A stretch of DNA of 5,027 bases from DATKMG01 sp041476565 (lineage in GTDB: Bacteria; Acidobacteriota; Terriglobia; Versatilivoradales; Versatilivoraceae): NCBI GenBank assembly GCA_041476565.1, contig JBGOTQ010000473.1, forward strand, positions 1-5,027, in the 5' to 3' direction. Below the pieces are notes generated by a model. That model saw only the letters and a list, made by a program, of their open reading frames with translations, ran no database searches and was not told where the DNA came from. Numbering within the stretch: position 1 is the first letter of the stretch; each line of letters opens with the position of its first letter. Both the position numbers and the translations under genes were made by a program. Below are positions 1 to 5,003 of the stretch, in pieces.

Positions 1-83
1 TACTCGACTGTCCAGTCGTCCAAGATCGTCAAGTCTTTGGTTTCCGGAACGTAGGTCAACACCTTGATACCTGGGCGAGCCGA
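1..83 (-). pseudogene. In-frame continuation of the SnoaL/DUF4440 gene beyond the amber codon, open at the window edge
   Basis: Reading straight on past the TAG at 84-86 in the same frame gives SARPGIKVLTYVPETKDL and then TILDDWTVE, with no further stop before the edge. This matches the conserved middle of DUF4440/YybH proteins (HPG.KVL.YVPEIKDL.I.DGWAVEW). The domain has therefore been interrupted by one codon and not lost. The rest of the gene lies outside the window. Confidence 0.75.
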
Positions 84-350
84 CTAGCGTTCGTTGCTCT
101 CTTGGATAGCTTGCTTGCCGACTTCTGCCGGCTGGCCTTGGCCGAGACGAACGGCGTCATCGGTCCACAGATCCGTCAGCGCAGCAGAATCTCGCGACAA
201 CGTAGCGGCGATGTTCTGCTGGTGGAACTTCTCGATGCCGGCCAGGTCCGCATCGCGGCCCCTGTCGCTTCCAGCCGACGCGGCCGGTCCCTGAACCACT
301 TGCCCTGCCAACGCGGTCAAAGCGCAGACAACGACAGCAACTGAACGCAT
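84..350 (-). CDS. Secreted SnoaL-like/DUF4440 (YybH-type) protein, cut short by an in-frame amber codon
   Basis: This is the N-terminal part of a small NTF2-fold protein of the SnoaL/DUF4440 type, a family whose members are mostly of unknown function. Residues 1-26 look like a signal peptide: a basic start, a hydrophobic run (VAVVVCALTALAG) and an ASA-G cleavage site at residues 24-27, so export is likely. The family pattern follows: IEKFHQQNIAATLSRDSAAL at 39-58, then WTDDAVRL at 62-69 and the PAEVGKQAI segment at 74-82. I choose the ATG at 350 because GGAGG lies six bases upstream; the GTG at 368 in the same frame has no such site. The frame reaches TAG at 84-86 after 88 residues, well short of the usual length of about 130-160, but the domain continues in the same frame beyond it. 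It could be a recent pseudogene, a readthrough gene or a sequence error. Confidence 0.75.
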   Translation of the reverse strand: MRSVAVVVCALTALAGQVVQGPAASAGSDRGRDADLAGIEKFHQQNIAATLSRDSAALTDLWTDDAVRLGQGQPAEVGKQAIQESNER

Positions 351-356
351 TCTCCG

Positions 357-361
357 CCTCC
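357..361 (-). promoter_or_regulatory. Ribosome binding site deciding the SnoaL-like gene start
   Basis: GGAGG on the minus strand lies six bases before the ATG at 350 and sits inside the alternative GTG-initiated frame. It favours the ATG and a clean signal peptide over the longer form with MDWRRR in front. Confidence 0.6.
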
Positions 362-427
362 AATCCACTCAACACCCGCTCGCGCCCGGTAGTCCGCAGA
401 ACGCCCCAGGGTGACCGGCGAATCTAT

Positions 428-461
428 CCTGATAACGGACACGGAGTGGCCGGTTATCAGG
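428..461. repeat. Perfect 9-bp inverted repeat, operator-like
   Basis: CCTGATAAC (428-436) and GTTATCAGG (453-461) are exact inverted copies 16 bases apart. The centres of the half-sites are 25 bases apart, more than two helical turns. The site lies about 80 bases upstream of the SnoaL-like gene, so a regulator binding site is possible. There is no T-tract on either strand to suggest a terminator. The 16-base spacer makes a stable hairpin less likely than a protein site. No promoter is clear beside it. Confidence 0.35.
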
Positions 462-550
462 GAGATTGGCCGAGTCGACTCCGTGGTTCCCAAGGCGCGC
501 CAGCGCCCGAGGGAACTAGGAGTGGGCGCGGTGGGCTGGGCAGCCCGAGG

Positions 551-631
551 TTAAGCAGTTTCGGCTTCATCTCGAAGTCTGGCCAGCACTTTGATATCTT
601 CGCCCGAATGAACATCATGTGGGTGTGCCAT
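551..631 (-). CDS. Tiny possible ORF or gene remnant, 26 residues
   Basis: ATG at 631 to TAA at 551-553 encodes 26 residues beginning MAHPHDVHSGEDIKVL and ending in a charged stretch, RDEAETA. GGAGGT (643-648) lies 11 bases upstream, somewhat far. I do not recognise it. It could be a real small protein, the C-terminal end of a decayed gene, or chance; only the ribosome binding site and the protein-like composition support it. Confidence 0.2.
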   Translation of the reverse strand: MAHPHDVHSGEDIKVLARLRDEAETA

Positions 632-659
632 CGGTCACTGCGACCTCCATATTTGATCT

Positions 660-718
660 GTCTAACTCCAGGGTGAGCCGCCGCGCTTCTCAGCTATCGG
701 CTCGACCCTGTTGTTAGC
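660..718 (-). repeat. attC: Probable integron attC recombination site, downstream of DUF2442
   Basis: Read on the minus strand, the site begins GCTAAC and ends GTTAGAC, a perfect match to the attC core GTTRRRY. CTAAC and GTTAG pair. Inside them CAGGGT pairs with ACCCTG and GAGCCG with CGGCTC, a 12-bp stem broken by a single unpaired C in the 5' arm, six pairs from the inner end. As I recall the aadA7 attC, its extrahelical base lies on the same arm at the same distance. The terminal loop is 17 bases and the whole site 59, near the short end of the attC range. It begins 24 bases after the DUF2442 stop codon, where a cassette attC should lie. An ordinary hairpin is the alternative, but no T-tract follows it. 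Confidence 0.7.
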
Positions 719-741
719 AGGCCGTCTTGCAGGGTTTACTT

Positions 742-996
742 CTAGGGCCGAGGTGCGGGAACTCCGTGAAGCATTCCTTCGACACTGAGATCTTCGTCAA
801 CATCTGGCCAGTGGACTCCGTAGCCGTCTCCGATAATCTCAAAGTTGTCTCTTTGAGTTGGTGCCGCTTCACTCAACCGCCAGGACCATGCCAATGGGAC
901 GCTCACCACGCGTCCGTCTACGAGGTTGAAAGTGATGAACTCCTCAGTCACCGTTACTTGCTTGACCCGAGTATCGGTGCTAACTGCAATGCTCAT
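742..996 (-). CDS. DUF2442 domain-containing protein
   Basis: An 84-residue protein that matches DUF2442 over its full length. The family signature is GDGYGVHWPDVDEDLSVEG at residues 56-74, followed by the usual end, GVPAPRP. An N-terminal beta-rich part with DGRVVSVPLAW (27-37) also fits the family. The biochemical role is unknown. DUF2442 genes commonly sit beside DUF4160 genes, and the pair is suspected to be toxin-antitoxin-like, which is not established. The ATG at 996 has AGGAGG six bases upstream (1003-1008), inside the end of the DUF4160 gene, and the genes overlap by 17 bases, so they are probably translated together. The frame ends TAG AAG TAA, two stops in close succession. Confidence 0.9.
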   Translation of the reverse strand: MSIAVSTDTRVKQVTVTEEFITFNLVDGRVVSVPLAWSWRLSEAAPTQRDNFEIIGDGYGVHWPDVDEDLSVEGMLHGVPAPRP

Positions 997-1216
997 GCCA
1001 TGCCTCCTGAATCTTTTGCAGGTTTGCCTGAATGACAGTTCGAATCTGGTTTAGCTCTTGGGGGGCGAACCCATGATTCTCTGCGAGCGCAAGAGGTTCA
1101 ATCCAGAACTTGCAGACCATCCGTTCCCTTTGGACGTGCACATGCGCCGGTTCGTTGCAGTCGAAGCTGTAGAAGTAAAAGCGATGGGGACCGGTAATTC
1201 CTTTGACAGTGGGCAT
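980..1216 (-). CDS. DUF4160 domain-containing protein
   Basis: A 78-residue protein with the full DUF4160 pattern: an MPTV start, GPHRFYFYS at 9-17, EPAHVHVQRE at 22-31, VCKFWIEPLALAENHGF at 34-50, and a C-terminal helix ending in EAWHEHCS. The HVHV motif and the paired aromatic residues are family hallmarks, and the length is typical. Function is unproven. It is the first gene of a two-gene unit with DUF2442, a pair often found in mobile or accessory DNA. The MPTV start fits the family even though only GAGG about 11 bases upstream could serve as a ribosome binding site. The frame stays open upstream of this ATG but has no start codon there. The stop is TAG. Confidence 0.9.
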   Translation of the reverse strand: MPTVKGITGPHRFYFYSFDCNEPAHVHVQRERMVCKFWIEPLALAENHGFAPQELNQIRTVIQANLQKIQEAWHEHCS

Positions 1217-1328
1217 GCTCTGCGCTGCCTCAACAGTTACTTTACAATAAAGCCCTCTAATAGTCGATGACTCAAGGTATTGGGCTAGCTTCTCGGAATC
1301 ATCCGCAAAGGCCGTTAGCGTCTAGAGA

Positions 1329-1484
1329 ATTCTGCGACCGGTGGTGTCGTTCCGCTCGGCCACTGGCTGATGGCTTGGACCCCTCCGGGGTCCGGATGCT
1401 TGTTGAATCCTGCTACCGGTGGTATCGCTGGGCTCAACCACCGGCTAATCGCTCGCATCCCTATGGGATGCGGATGCTTACGGA
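1329..1484. repeat. Two tandem 78-bp repeats with conserved paired hairpins
   Basis: Unit 1 spans 1329-1406 and unit 2 spans 1407-1484; I count 57 of 78 positions identical. Each unit folds into two hairpins. The outer one pairs CCGGTGG with CCACCGG (CCACTGG in unit 1, a G-U pair). The second is GGACCCC-TCC-GGGGTCC (1377-1393) in unit 1 and GCATCCC-TAT-GGGATGC (1455-1471) in unit 2, so two base pairs have changed on both sides together. As 78 is a multiple of three, several frames stay open and give repetitive false ORFs on both strands. The repeat lies between the divergent DUF4160 gene and argS. I recall similar sequences from acidobacterial genomes, unchecked. Confidence 0.75.
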
Positions 1485-1507
1485 ACCCCGGCACGTATTC
1501 TCGCCTT

Positions 1508-1536
1508 ATGAAAACACAAGGCGAATGTGCTACACT
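1508..1536 (+). promoter_or_regulatory. Candidate sigma-70 promoter of argS
   Basis: ATGAAA (1508-1513), a 17-base spacer and TACACT (1531-1536) with a TG one base before it (TGCTACACT, extended -10). Each hexamer matches consensus at four of six positions. A start near 1543 would give a leader of about 37 bases. The site lies between the 78-bp repeats and the gene. Confidence 0.4.
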
Positions 1537-1579
1537 TCGCTGTTTCTTAAACATCGACGTCTCTTTGTAAGGAACAGCG

Positions 1580-3394
1580 ATGCTGGTTGCCCTGATTGAA
1601 CGGATAAAGGAACAATTCCGCACTCACATTGAATCCCAATACGGGTATACCCTCCACCAGATTGTGGCCGAACAACCTCCCAAGGTGGAACTGGGCGATC
1701 TGGCCTTTCCGTTTTGCTTTGAACTGGCGAAGTTCCTAAAAAAAGCTCCACGTCAGGTGGCTGTCGAGATTGTGGGGGCCATTGCCCCTCTGCCGGGAGT
1801 GGCGAAGGTCCAGGTGGCCGGCCCGGGCTACATCAACCTTTTTTTCGAAAGAGGCCTTTTCCTCAGGCAAGTCTTGGGCTCTAAACCTTCTTTACGTCAA
1901 CGGGCCGGAACTGAGGGGAGCAAGAGGGGAAAAGTCATTCTCGAGCACACCAACATCAATCCCAATAAGGCCGCGCACATTGGGCATCTTCGCAATGCCG
2001 TACTGGGAGACACGTTCGCGCGACTGATTCGTTTCAGTGGAGAAGTAGTCGAAGTCCAGAATTATATTGACGACACTGGAGTGCAAGTGGCCGACGTGGT
2101 GGTCGGCTTCCAGCAAATCGAGAAGAAGACTCTTCAGCAGGTTCGGGCCATCGAAGGCAAGTTCGACTACTACTGCTGGGACCTTTACGCCCGCCTATCC
2201 CTCTTTTATGAAGTGAGCCTTGAGAATCAGGCCCTGCGGGCCGAGACTCTGAAGCTCATTGAGGAAGGCGGAAACGAGACGGCAGAGCTGGCCAAATACA
2301 TTGCCGACCGGATTGTCAGGGCTCACCTGGAAACCATGAACCGGATTGGGATTCAGTACGATCTGCTTCCCAAAGAAAGCGACATCCTGCATTTGAAGTT
2401 CTGGAGTTACGCCTTTGACCTACTTAAAAAGACAGGATCCATCCATCTGGAGTCGTCTGGAAAGAACCAGGGTTGCTGGATCATGCGCGTGGGGGATAAA
2501 GGGGTCGAGTCGCCGCAGAAGACGGATGAAGAAAAGGAAGGCAAAGACTACGAAGAGGATAAGATTATTGTTCGGTCCAACGGGACGGTCACCTACGTGG
2601 GTAAGGACATCGCTTACCAACTCTGGAAGTTCGGCTTATTGGGGATGGATTTCTATTACCACCCCTTCTACCGCTATGCCGACGGCCATGTCCTCTACAT
2701 GACCAACTCCGAAAAGAGCGAGAGTCTTGAAGACCCCCACTTCGGAGGCGGGACCCGTGTCTACAACGTCATAGACTCCCGCCAGTCCTATCTGCAGAAC
2801 ATTGTCGTCGCGGGGTTGCGGGCCCTGGGCTACCAAAAACAGGCAGACCAATCGACACATTTTTCCTATGAAATGGTGGCGCTGTCACCGCGCTGTTGCA
2901 CTGAGTTGGGAATTCAACTTTCCGAAGAGGACCAGCGGCGGCCTTACGTGGAAGTATCGGGACGCAGGGGTCTTGGCGTAAAGGCCGATGACTTGCTCGA
3001 CACCCTGATCGAGAAGTCCCTTCAAGAAGTGCGCAGCCGGCATAGCGAGCTTGGTGAAGCAGAAACCCTTCACATAGCCACTTCCATCGCAATCAGCGCC
3101 TTGCGCTATTTTCTGCTGAAATACACACGCAATTCCGTTATTGCATTTGACTTCAAGGAGGCCTTGAGCTTTGAAGGCGAGACAGGACCCTACGTGCAGT
3201 ATGCCGTAGTGCGGGCTAATAATATTTTCCGCAAAGTGACTGAGGACGATCCCACTATCACCCAAGAATCCGTTCAGCATTTTGTCGAGAGTAACCTGGG
3301 CAAGGACTTTCCGACTGAGCGGATTGAGGATGAGTTCTGGAAACTGATCTATCTGGCCTCTCAACTTGAATCAACCGTCAAGTTGGCCATCTAG
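1580..3394 (+). CDS. argS: Arginyl-tRNA synthetase, ending at an in-frame amber codon that removes the C-terminus
   Basis: Class Ia arginyl-tRNA synthetase, which charges tRNA-Arg in the cytoplasm. The N-terminal Add-1 domain covers roughly residues 1-100 (LGDLAFPFCFELAK, GPGYINLFF). The catalytic core follows with LEHTNINPNKAAHIGHLRNA (HIGH at 133-136), VQNYIDDTGVQVAD at 159-172, VRSNGTVTYVGKDIAYQLWK at 331-350, and SGRRGLGVKADD (460-471) in place of KMSKS, a known variant. The anticodon-binding domain starts near 505 with ALRYFLLKYTRN and FEGETGPYVQYA. A charged insertion lies around 305-328. The ATG at 1580 has AAGGA six bases upstream. The frame stops at TAG (3392-3394) after 604 residues, but the missing domain end continues in frame, so the full gene would encode 670 codons including the amber one. 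As read, the enzyme would lack part of its tRNA-binding domain. Confidence 0.95.
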   Translation: MLVALIERIKEQFRTHIESQYGYTLHQIVAEQPPKVELGDLAFPFCFELAKFLKKAPRQVAVEIVGAIAPLPGVAKVQVAGPGYINLFFERGLFLRQVLGSKPSLRQRAGTEGSKRGKVILEHTNINPNKAAHIGHLRNAVLGDTFARLIRFSGEVVEVQNYIDDTGVQVADVVVGFQQIEKKTLQQVRAIEGKFDYYCWDLYARLSLFYEVSLENQALRAETLKLIEEGGNETAELAKYIADRIVRAHLETMNRIGIQYDLLPKESDILHLKFWSYAFDLLKKTGSIHLESSGKNQGCWIMRVGDKGVESPQKTDEEKEGKDYEEDKIIVRSNGTVTYVGKDIAYQLWKFGLLGMDFYYHPFYRYADGHVLYMTNSEKSESLEDPHFGGGTRVYNVIDSRQSYLQNIVVAGLRALGYQKQADQSTHFSYEMVALSPRCCTELGIQLSEEDQRRPYVEVSGRRGLGVKADDLLDTLIEKSLQEVRSRHSELGEAETLHIATSIAISALRYFLLKYTRNSVIAFDFKEALSFEGETGPYVQYAVVRANNIFRKVTEDDPTITQESVQHFVESNLGKDFPTERIEDEFWKLIYLASQLESTVKLAI

Positions 3395-3592
3395 ACGTCT
3401 GAGCTTGCTACTCTGGCCAAGTTCCTCTTTACGCTGGCCCAGGGGTTCAATCTCTTCTATCACTGTCACAGGATCATCACTGAATCGGATCTATTGAAGA
3501 AACGCTTCCTGCTGGCCATCACTCAGGTCATTCGCGATGCTCTGGAAGAGGGGTTGAATCTGCTAGGAATCGTCGTTCCAGAGAAGATGTAG
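3395..3592 (+). pseudogene. argS: In-frame C-terminal part of argS beyond the amber codon
   Basis: Directly after TAG 3392-3394 the same frame gives TSELATLAKFLFTLAQGFNL, then FYHCHRIITESDLLKKRFLL, a helical segment, and LGIVVPEKM, ending at TAG 3590-3592. These 65 residues are the end of the DALR anticodon-binding domain, including the near-universal VPERM-like terminus of bacterial ArgRS. No frameshift or second interior stop is present, so a single codon separates the two parts. There is no ribosome binding site or start codon at its beginning to suggest a separate gene. Confidence 0.9.
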
Positions 3593-3649
3593 AATCTGGA
3601 GCGAATGCGCCAGCCGTAAGTCCGTCGCCAAGTCCATCCCTTATCTTTT

Positions 3650-4258
3650 CTACTCTGTCTCCGTCAGAGAAACTACCGCCAGAGGGGTGTAAATTGACCC
3701 ACCAGGGCTCAACTGGCTACGCATAAGGATAACTCGATTTGCCTGAAAGCCCTCGGCAACAAACTCTTCCCGAGAGAGGGCATCAGCTAAGGAAGCGACC
3801 TTGCGTGGGGAGCGGATTCGACCAAATGTGAGGTGTGGCGAGAACGGCTTACTTTCCCGAGGCAATCCTTCCTTTTCCAACATGTCCTCGATAGCTTTAT
3901 GAAGGGGCGGGAGGGTCTCGGACATTCCGGCTACCCCCACCCATAACACGCGAGGATTCCGAAGTGAGGGAAAGGCCCCGGTCCCCCCGATCTTGAGTTC
4001 GACCGGAGCATGGCCTTTGCATGCGTTTGAAAGTACGGATCGAACCGCGGTTAATTGAGATTGAGGAACATCCCCCAGGAATTTCAAGGTCAGATGGATG
4101 TTCGAGGCTTTGACCCAACTTACGTCTGCTCCAAGGGGTCGGAGCCTCTGTTGCAGTTCTTCAATACGGGCCTGGATGAAAGGGGGGATTTCGATACAGA
4201 TGAAGGAACGGACCCGGTCTTTTTCTCCAAGTCCCTGCCTGTTTTTGGTCCATGCCAT
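3650..4258 (-). CDS. thpR: RNA 2',3'-cyclic phosphodiesterase (2'-5' RNA ligase family)
   Basis: A 202-residue member of the 2H phosphoesterase superfamily (ThpR/LigT), which opens 2',3'-cyclic phosphate ends of RNA and in vitro joins tRNA halves by 2'-5' bonds. Both catalytic HxT motifs are present: HLTLKFLG at 55-62 and HLTFGRIRSP at 142-151. The start block RSFICIEIPP (17-26) and VSWVKASNIHLTL match the family. Compared with relatives there are about 15 extra N-terminal residues (MAWTKNRQGLGEKDR). The valine before RSF is GTC, not a start codon, and GAGG lies seven bases before the ATG at 4258, so the longer form is likely real. The gene converges on argS with 57 bases between it and the second argS stop, and no terminator hairpin is evident there. 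It ends TAG AAA AGA TAA. Confidence 0.93.
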   Translation of the reverse strand: MAWTKNRQGLGEKDRVRSFICIEIPPFIQARIEELQQRLRPLGADVSWVKASNIHLTLKFLGDVPQSQLTAVRSVLSNACKGHAPVELKIGGTGAFPSLRNPRVLWVGVAGMSETLPPLHKAIEDMLEKEGLPRESKPFSPHLTFGRIRSPRKVASLADALSREEFVAEGFQANRVILMRSQLSPGGSIYTPLAVVSLTETE

Positions 4259-4335
4259 ATCCCGGCCTCACCAAATCTTGCTGATCCCACCTGGGCTGAT
4301 TGAGGCCGCGTTCGCCTGATCGGGCCGTCAAAGTC

Positions 4336-4344
4336 TGTTAGAAT
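4336..4344 (+). promoter_or_regulatory. Candidate extended -10 promoter element
   Basis: TGTTAGAAT contains TAGAAT (4339-4344, five of six to TATAAT) preceded by TG one base earlier. The -35 position 17 bases upstream, CTGATC, is poor. It lies 44 bases before the ATG at 4388 and points at the broken Tat-signal gene. The divergent thpR shares this 129-base intergenic region. Confidence 0.4.
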
Positions 4345-4387
4345 AGCGCGTTGGTGATATTCCAAGCAAGAAGGAGGGCGCAAAAAA

Positions 4388-4509
4388 ATGAACTCTCGGC
4401 GGACATTTCTGGGCACTTCGAGCAAGGAACCCTGCAAGTCCCAGAGGACCCTGGCCTGGGACTGGAAGTGGACGTGGCAGCATTGGAAGTTGCCAGTGAG
4501 AAAGGTTAA
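4388..4509 (+). pseudogene. Broken gene: Tat signal start joined out of frame to an enolase-superfamily-like C-terminus
   Basis: AAGGAGG (4371-4377) lies ten bases before ATG 4388, which opens MNSRRTFLG, an SRRxFL twin-arginine export motif. No hydrophobic h-region follows; that frame runs through tryptophan-rich sequence to TAG 4511-4513 (41 codons). From 4414, in another frame, reads HFEQGTLQVPEDPGLGLEVD, then a short charged tail to TAA 4507-4509. This resembles the end of mandelate racemase/muconate lactonizing enzymes, where GxLxVPxxPGLGVE is common. A Tat-exported member of that superfamily that lost its middle, with a frame change at the joint, explains both pieces. The junction lies near 4412. 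The alternative is a small tryptophan-rich protein of 41 residues, which I do not recognise. The C-terminal match is from memory and moderate. Confidence 0.5.
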
Positions 4510-4974
4510 ATAGGAGGACGGTCCAATCTGGCCAGGCACAGAGTGCAATCAAAAGTGACGTTCAGAGGGAGAGCATCGAAAGCCTGGCCTGAAAGGCCAG
4601 CATAATCCAGCCCAGCGGTCAGCGGGGGCTGAAAGCCACGGCGCAGCCCTGGGTACAAGTGCCCCTAAGACGCCCCCAGCCCTGAAACGGGCGAAAGAGA
4701 GATCTTGAGTCTCGAGGTTCTTGCGCTCACAGGCAACCCTCTTCCTCCTCGACATTGGGTTGATGGGGTCCGGTATGCTATTCCGCTCTTTCAGAGCTCG
4801 AGGTGTTTTGTCGGGGTCATTTACCCAGGGCGTCGCTCGCCGGGAAACGCTCGCTATGCCCTGGGCTGAGCTATCTTGGCCTTTCAGGCCAAGGGGTTGC
4901 CATGTCAGCAAGAAACCCTGAACCAGCATCTCCGTTGTACGTCACTATTGATTGCACCTCAGGCACAATTGGGC
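4510..4974. other. Stretch without an intact gene
   Basis: It contains AGGAGG at 4512-4517 with no start codon in reach, then the palindromic element at 4586-4890. A 28-codon ORF follows from the ATG at 4901, ending TAG at 4986-4988, with no clear ribosome binding site. I see no recognisable gene. The orphan AGGAGG may be what is left of a gene that once followed the broken Tat-signal gene. Confidence 0.5.
4586..4890. repeat. 305-bp imperfect palindromic repeat element
   Basis: The element starts GGCCTGAAAGGCC (4586-4598) and ends with its exact inverted copy GGCCTTTCAGGCC (4878-4890). Inward, further blocks match in inverted order: CAGCCCAG (4609-4616) with CTGGGCTG (4860-4867), GCCCTGGGTA (4646-4655) with TACCCAGGGC (4822-4831), and AGCCCTGAAACGGGCG with the inverse of CGCTCTTTCAGAGCT near 4785-4799. 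The arms are about 110 bases each around a centre of about 85 bases (roughly 4700-4785) without obvious pairing. It encodes no recognisable protein, but both strands stay open over long stretches. It resembles non-coding repeats with CCTGAAAGG and CCCTGGGT words that I recall in environmental bacterial genomes. It could be a MITE-like element or a transcribed structured RNA. Confidence 0.65.
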
Positions 4975-5003
4975 TTGAAAACCCATAGTGGATTCACTAT
5001 ACT
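4975..5003 (+). promoter_or_regulatory. Strong sigma-70 promoter for a gene beyond the right edge
   Basis: TTGAAA (4975-4980), an exact 17-base spacer, and TATACT (4998-5003); each hexamer matches consensus at five of six positions. Transcription would start near 5010. GGAGGG at 5018-5023 could be the ribosome binding site of a plus-strand gene whose start lies just outside the window, implying a very short leader. Confidence 0.65.

Larger units (their letters stand above)
362..659. other. Gene-poor stretch between the SnoaL-like gene and the attC-like site
   Basis: No convincing gene of normal size is present on either strand. It holds the inverted repeat at 428-461, a short GGGCT/AGCCC hairpin at 533-546 without a T-tract, and a 26-residue minus-strand ORF (551-631). 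If the attC call is right, this stretch is what follows the cassette on the minus strand and could belong to a neighbouring cassette or to its insertion site. Confidence 0.5.
666..1234 (-). mobile_element. Probable integron gene cassette carrying DUF4160-DUF2442
   Basis: The unit has cassette layout: a compact two-gene unit with little leader, then an attC-like site directly after the last stop. The 3' boundary is the GTT of the GTTAGAC core at 660-666. The 5' boundary is uncertain. GTTGAGG at 1228-1234 matches six of seven core positions and lies 11 bases before the DUF4160 start, giving a cassette of about 570 bases, an ordinary size. No second attC and no integrase gene is visible, so this could be a lone cassette at a secondary site or part of an array continuing outside the window. 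Confidence 0.5.

Noticed and set aside
367..373. GTTGAGT on the minus strand, a perfect match to the attC core, 16 bases before the SnoaL-like start
   Set aside because: I could not find a matching inverse core and stem upstream, and a seven-base degenerate motif is expected about once per kilobase per strand by chance.
660..718. The hairpin behind DUF2442 as a simple transcription terminator
   Set aside because: No T-tract follows on the minus strand, the loop is large, and the core motif with the extrahelical base fits attC better.
1217..1321. The DUF4160 frame stays open upstream for 35 codons, with protein-like sequence such as LTAFADDSEKLAQYLESS
   Set aside because: There is no start codon in this stretch before the TAG at 1322-1324, and the MPTV start at 1216 matches the family. 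It may be the remnant of an older gene, but I cannot name it.
1267..1623. Overlapping ORFs on both strands with 26-residue repeats (for example RWYRWAQPPANRSHPYGMRM)
   Set aside because: They are translations of the two 78-bp non-coding repeats, whose period is a multiple of three; no ribosome binding site or family match.
2885..3364. 159-codon minus-strand ORF opposite argS
   Set aside because: It lies entirely antisense to conserved ArgRS sequence and has no recognisable domain.
3593..3649. Shared terminator between convergent argS and thpR
   Set aside because: No GC-rich hairpin with a T-tract is visible on either strand in these 57 bases.
4337..4343. GTTAGAA as a possible attC core near the broken Tat-signal gene
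   Set aside because: It misses one core position, has no pairing partner or stem upstream, and is better read as part of a -10 promoter element.
4549..4929. 126-codon minus-strand ORF
   Set aside because: It spans the palindromic repeat element; its Arg/Pro/Ser-rich content is what such repeats give in an open frame.
4901..4988. 28-codon plus-strand ORF starting MSARNPEPASP
   Set aside because: No clear ribosome binding site and no recognisable family; it ends inside the spacer of the strong promoter.
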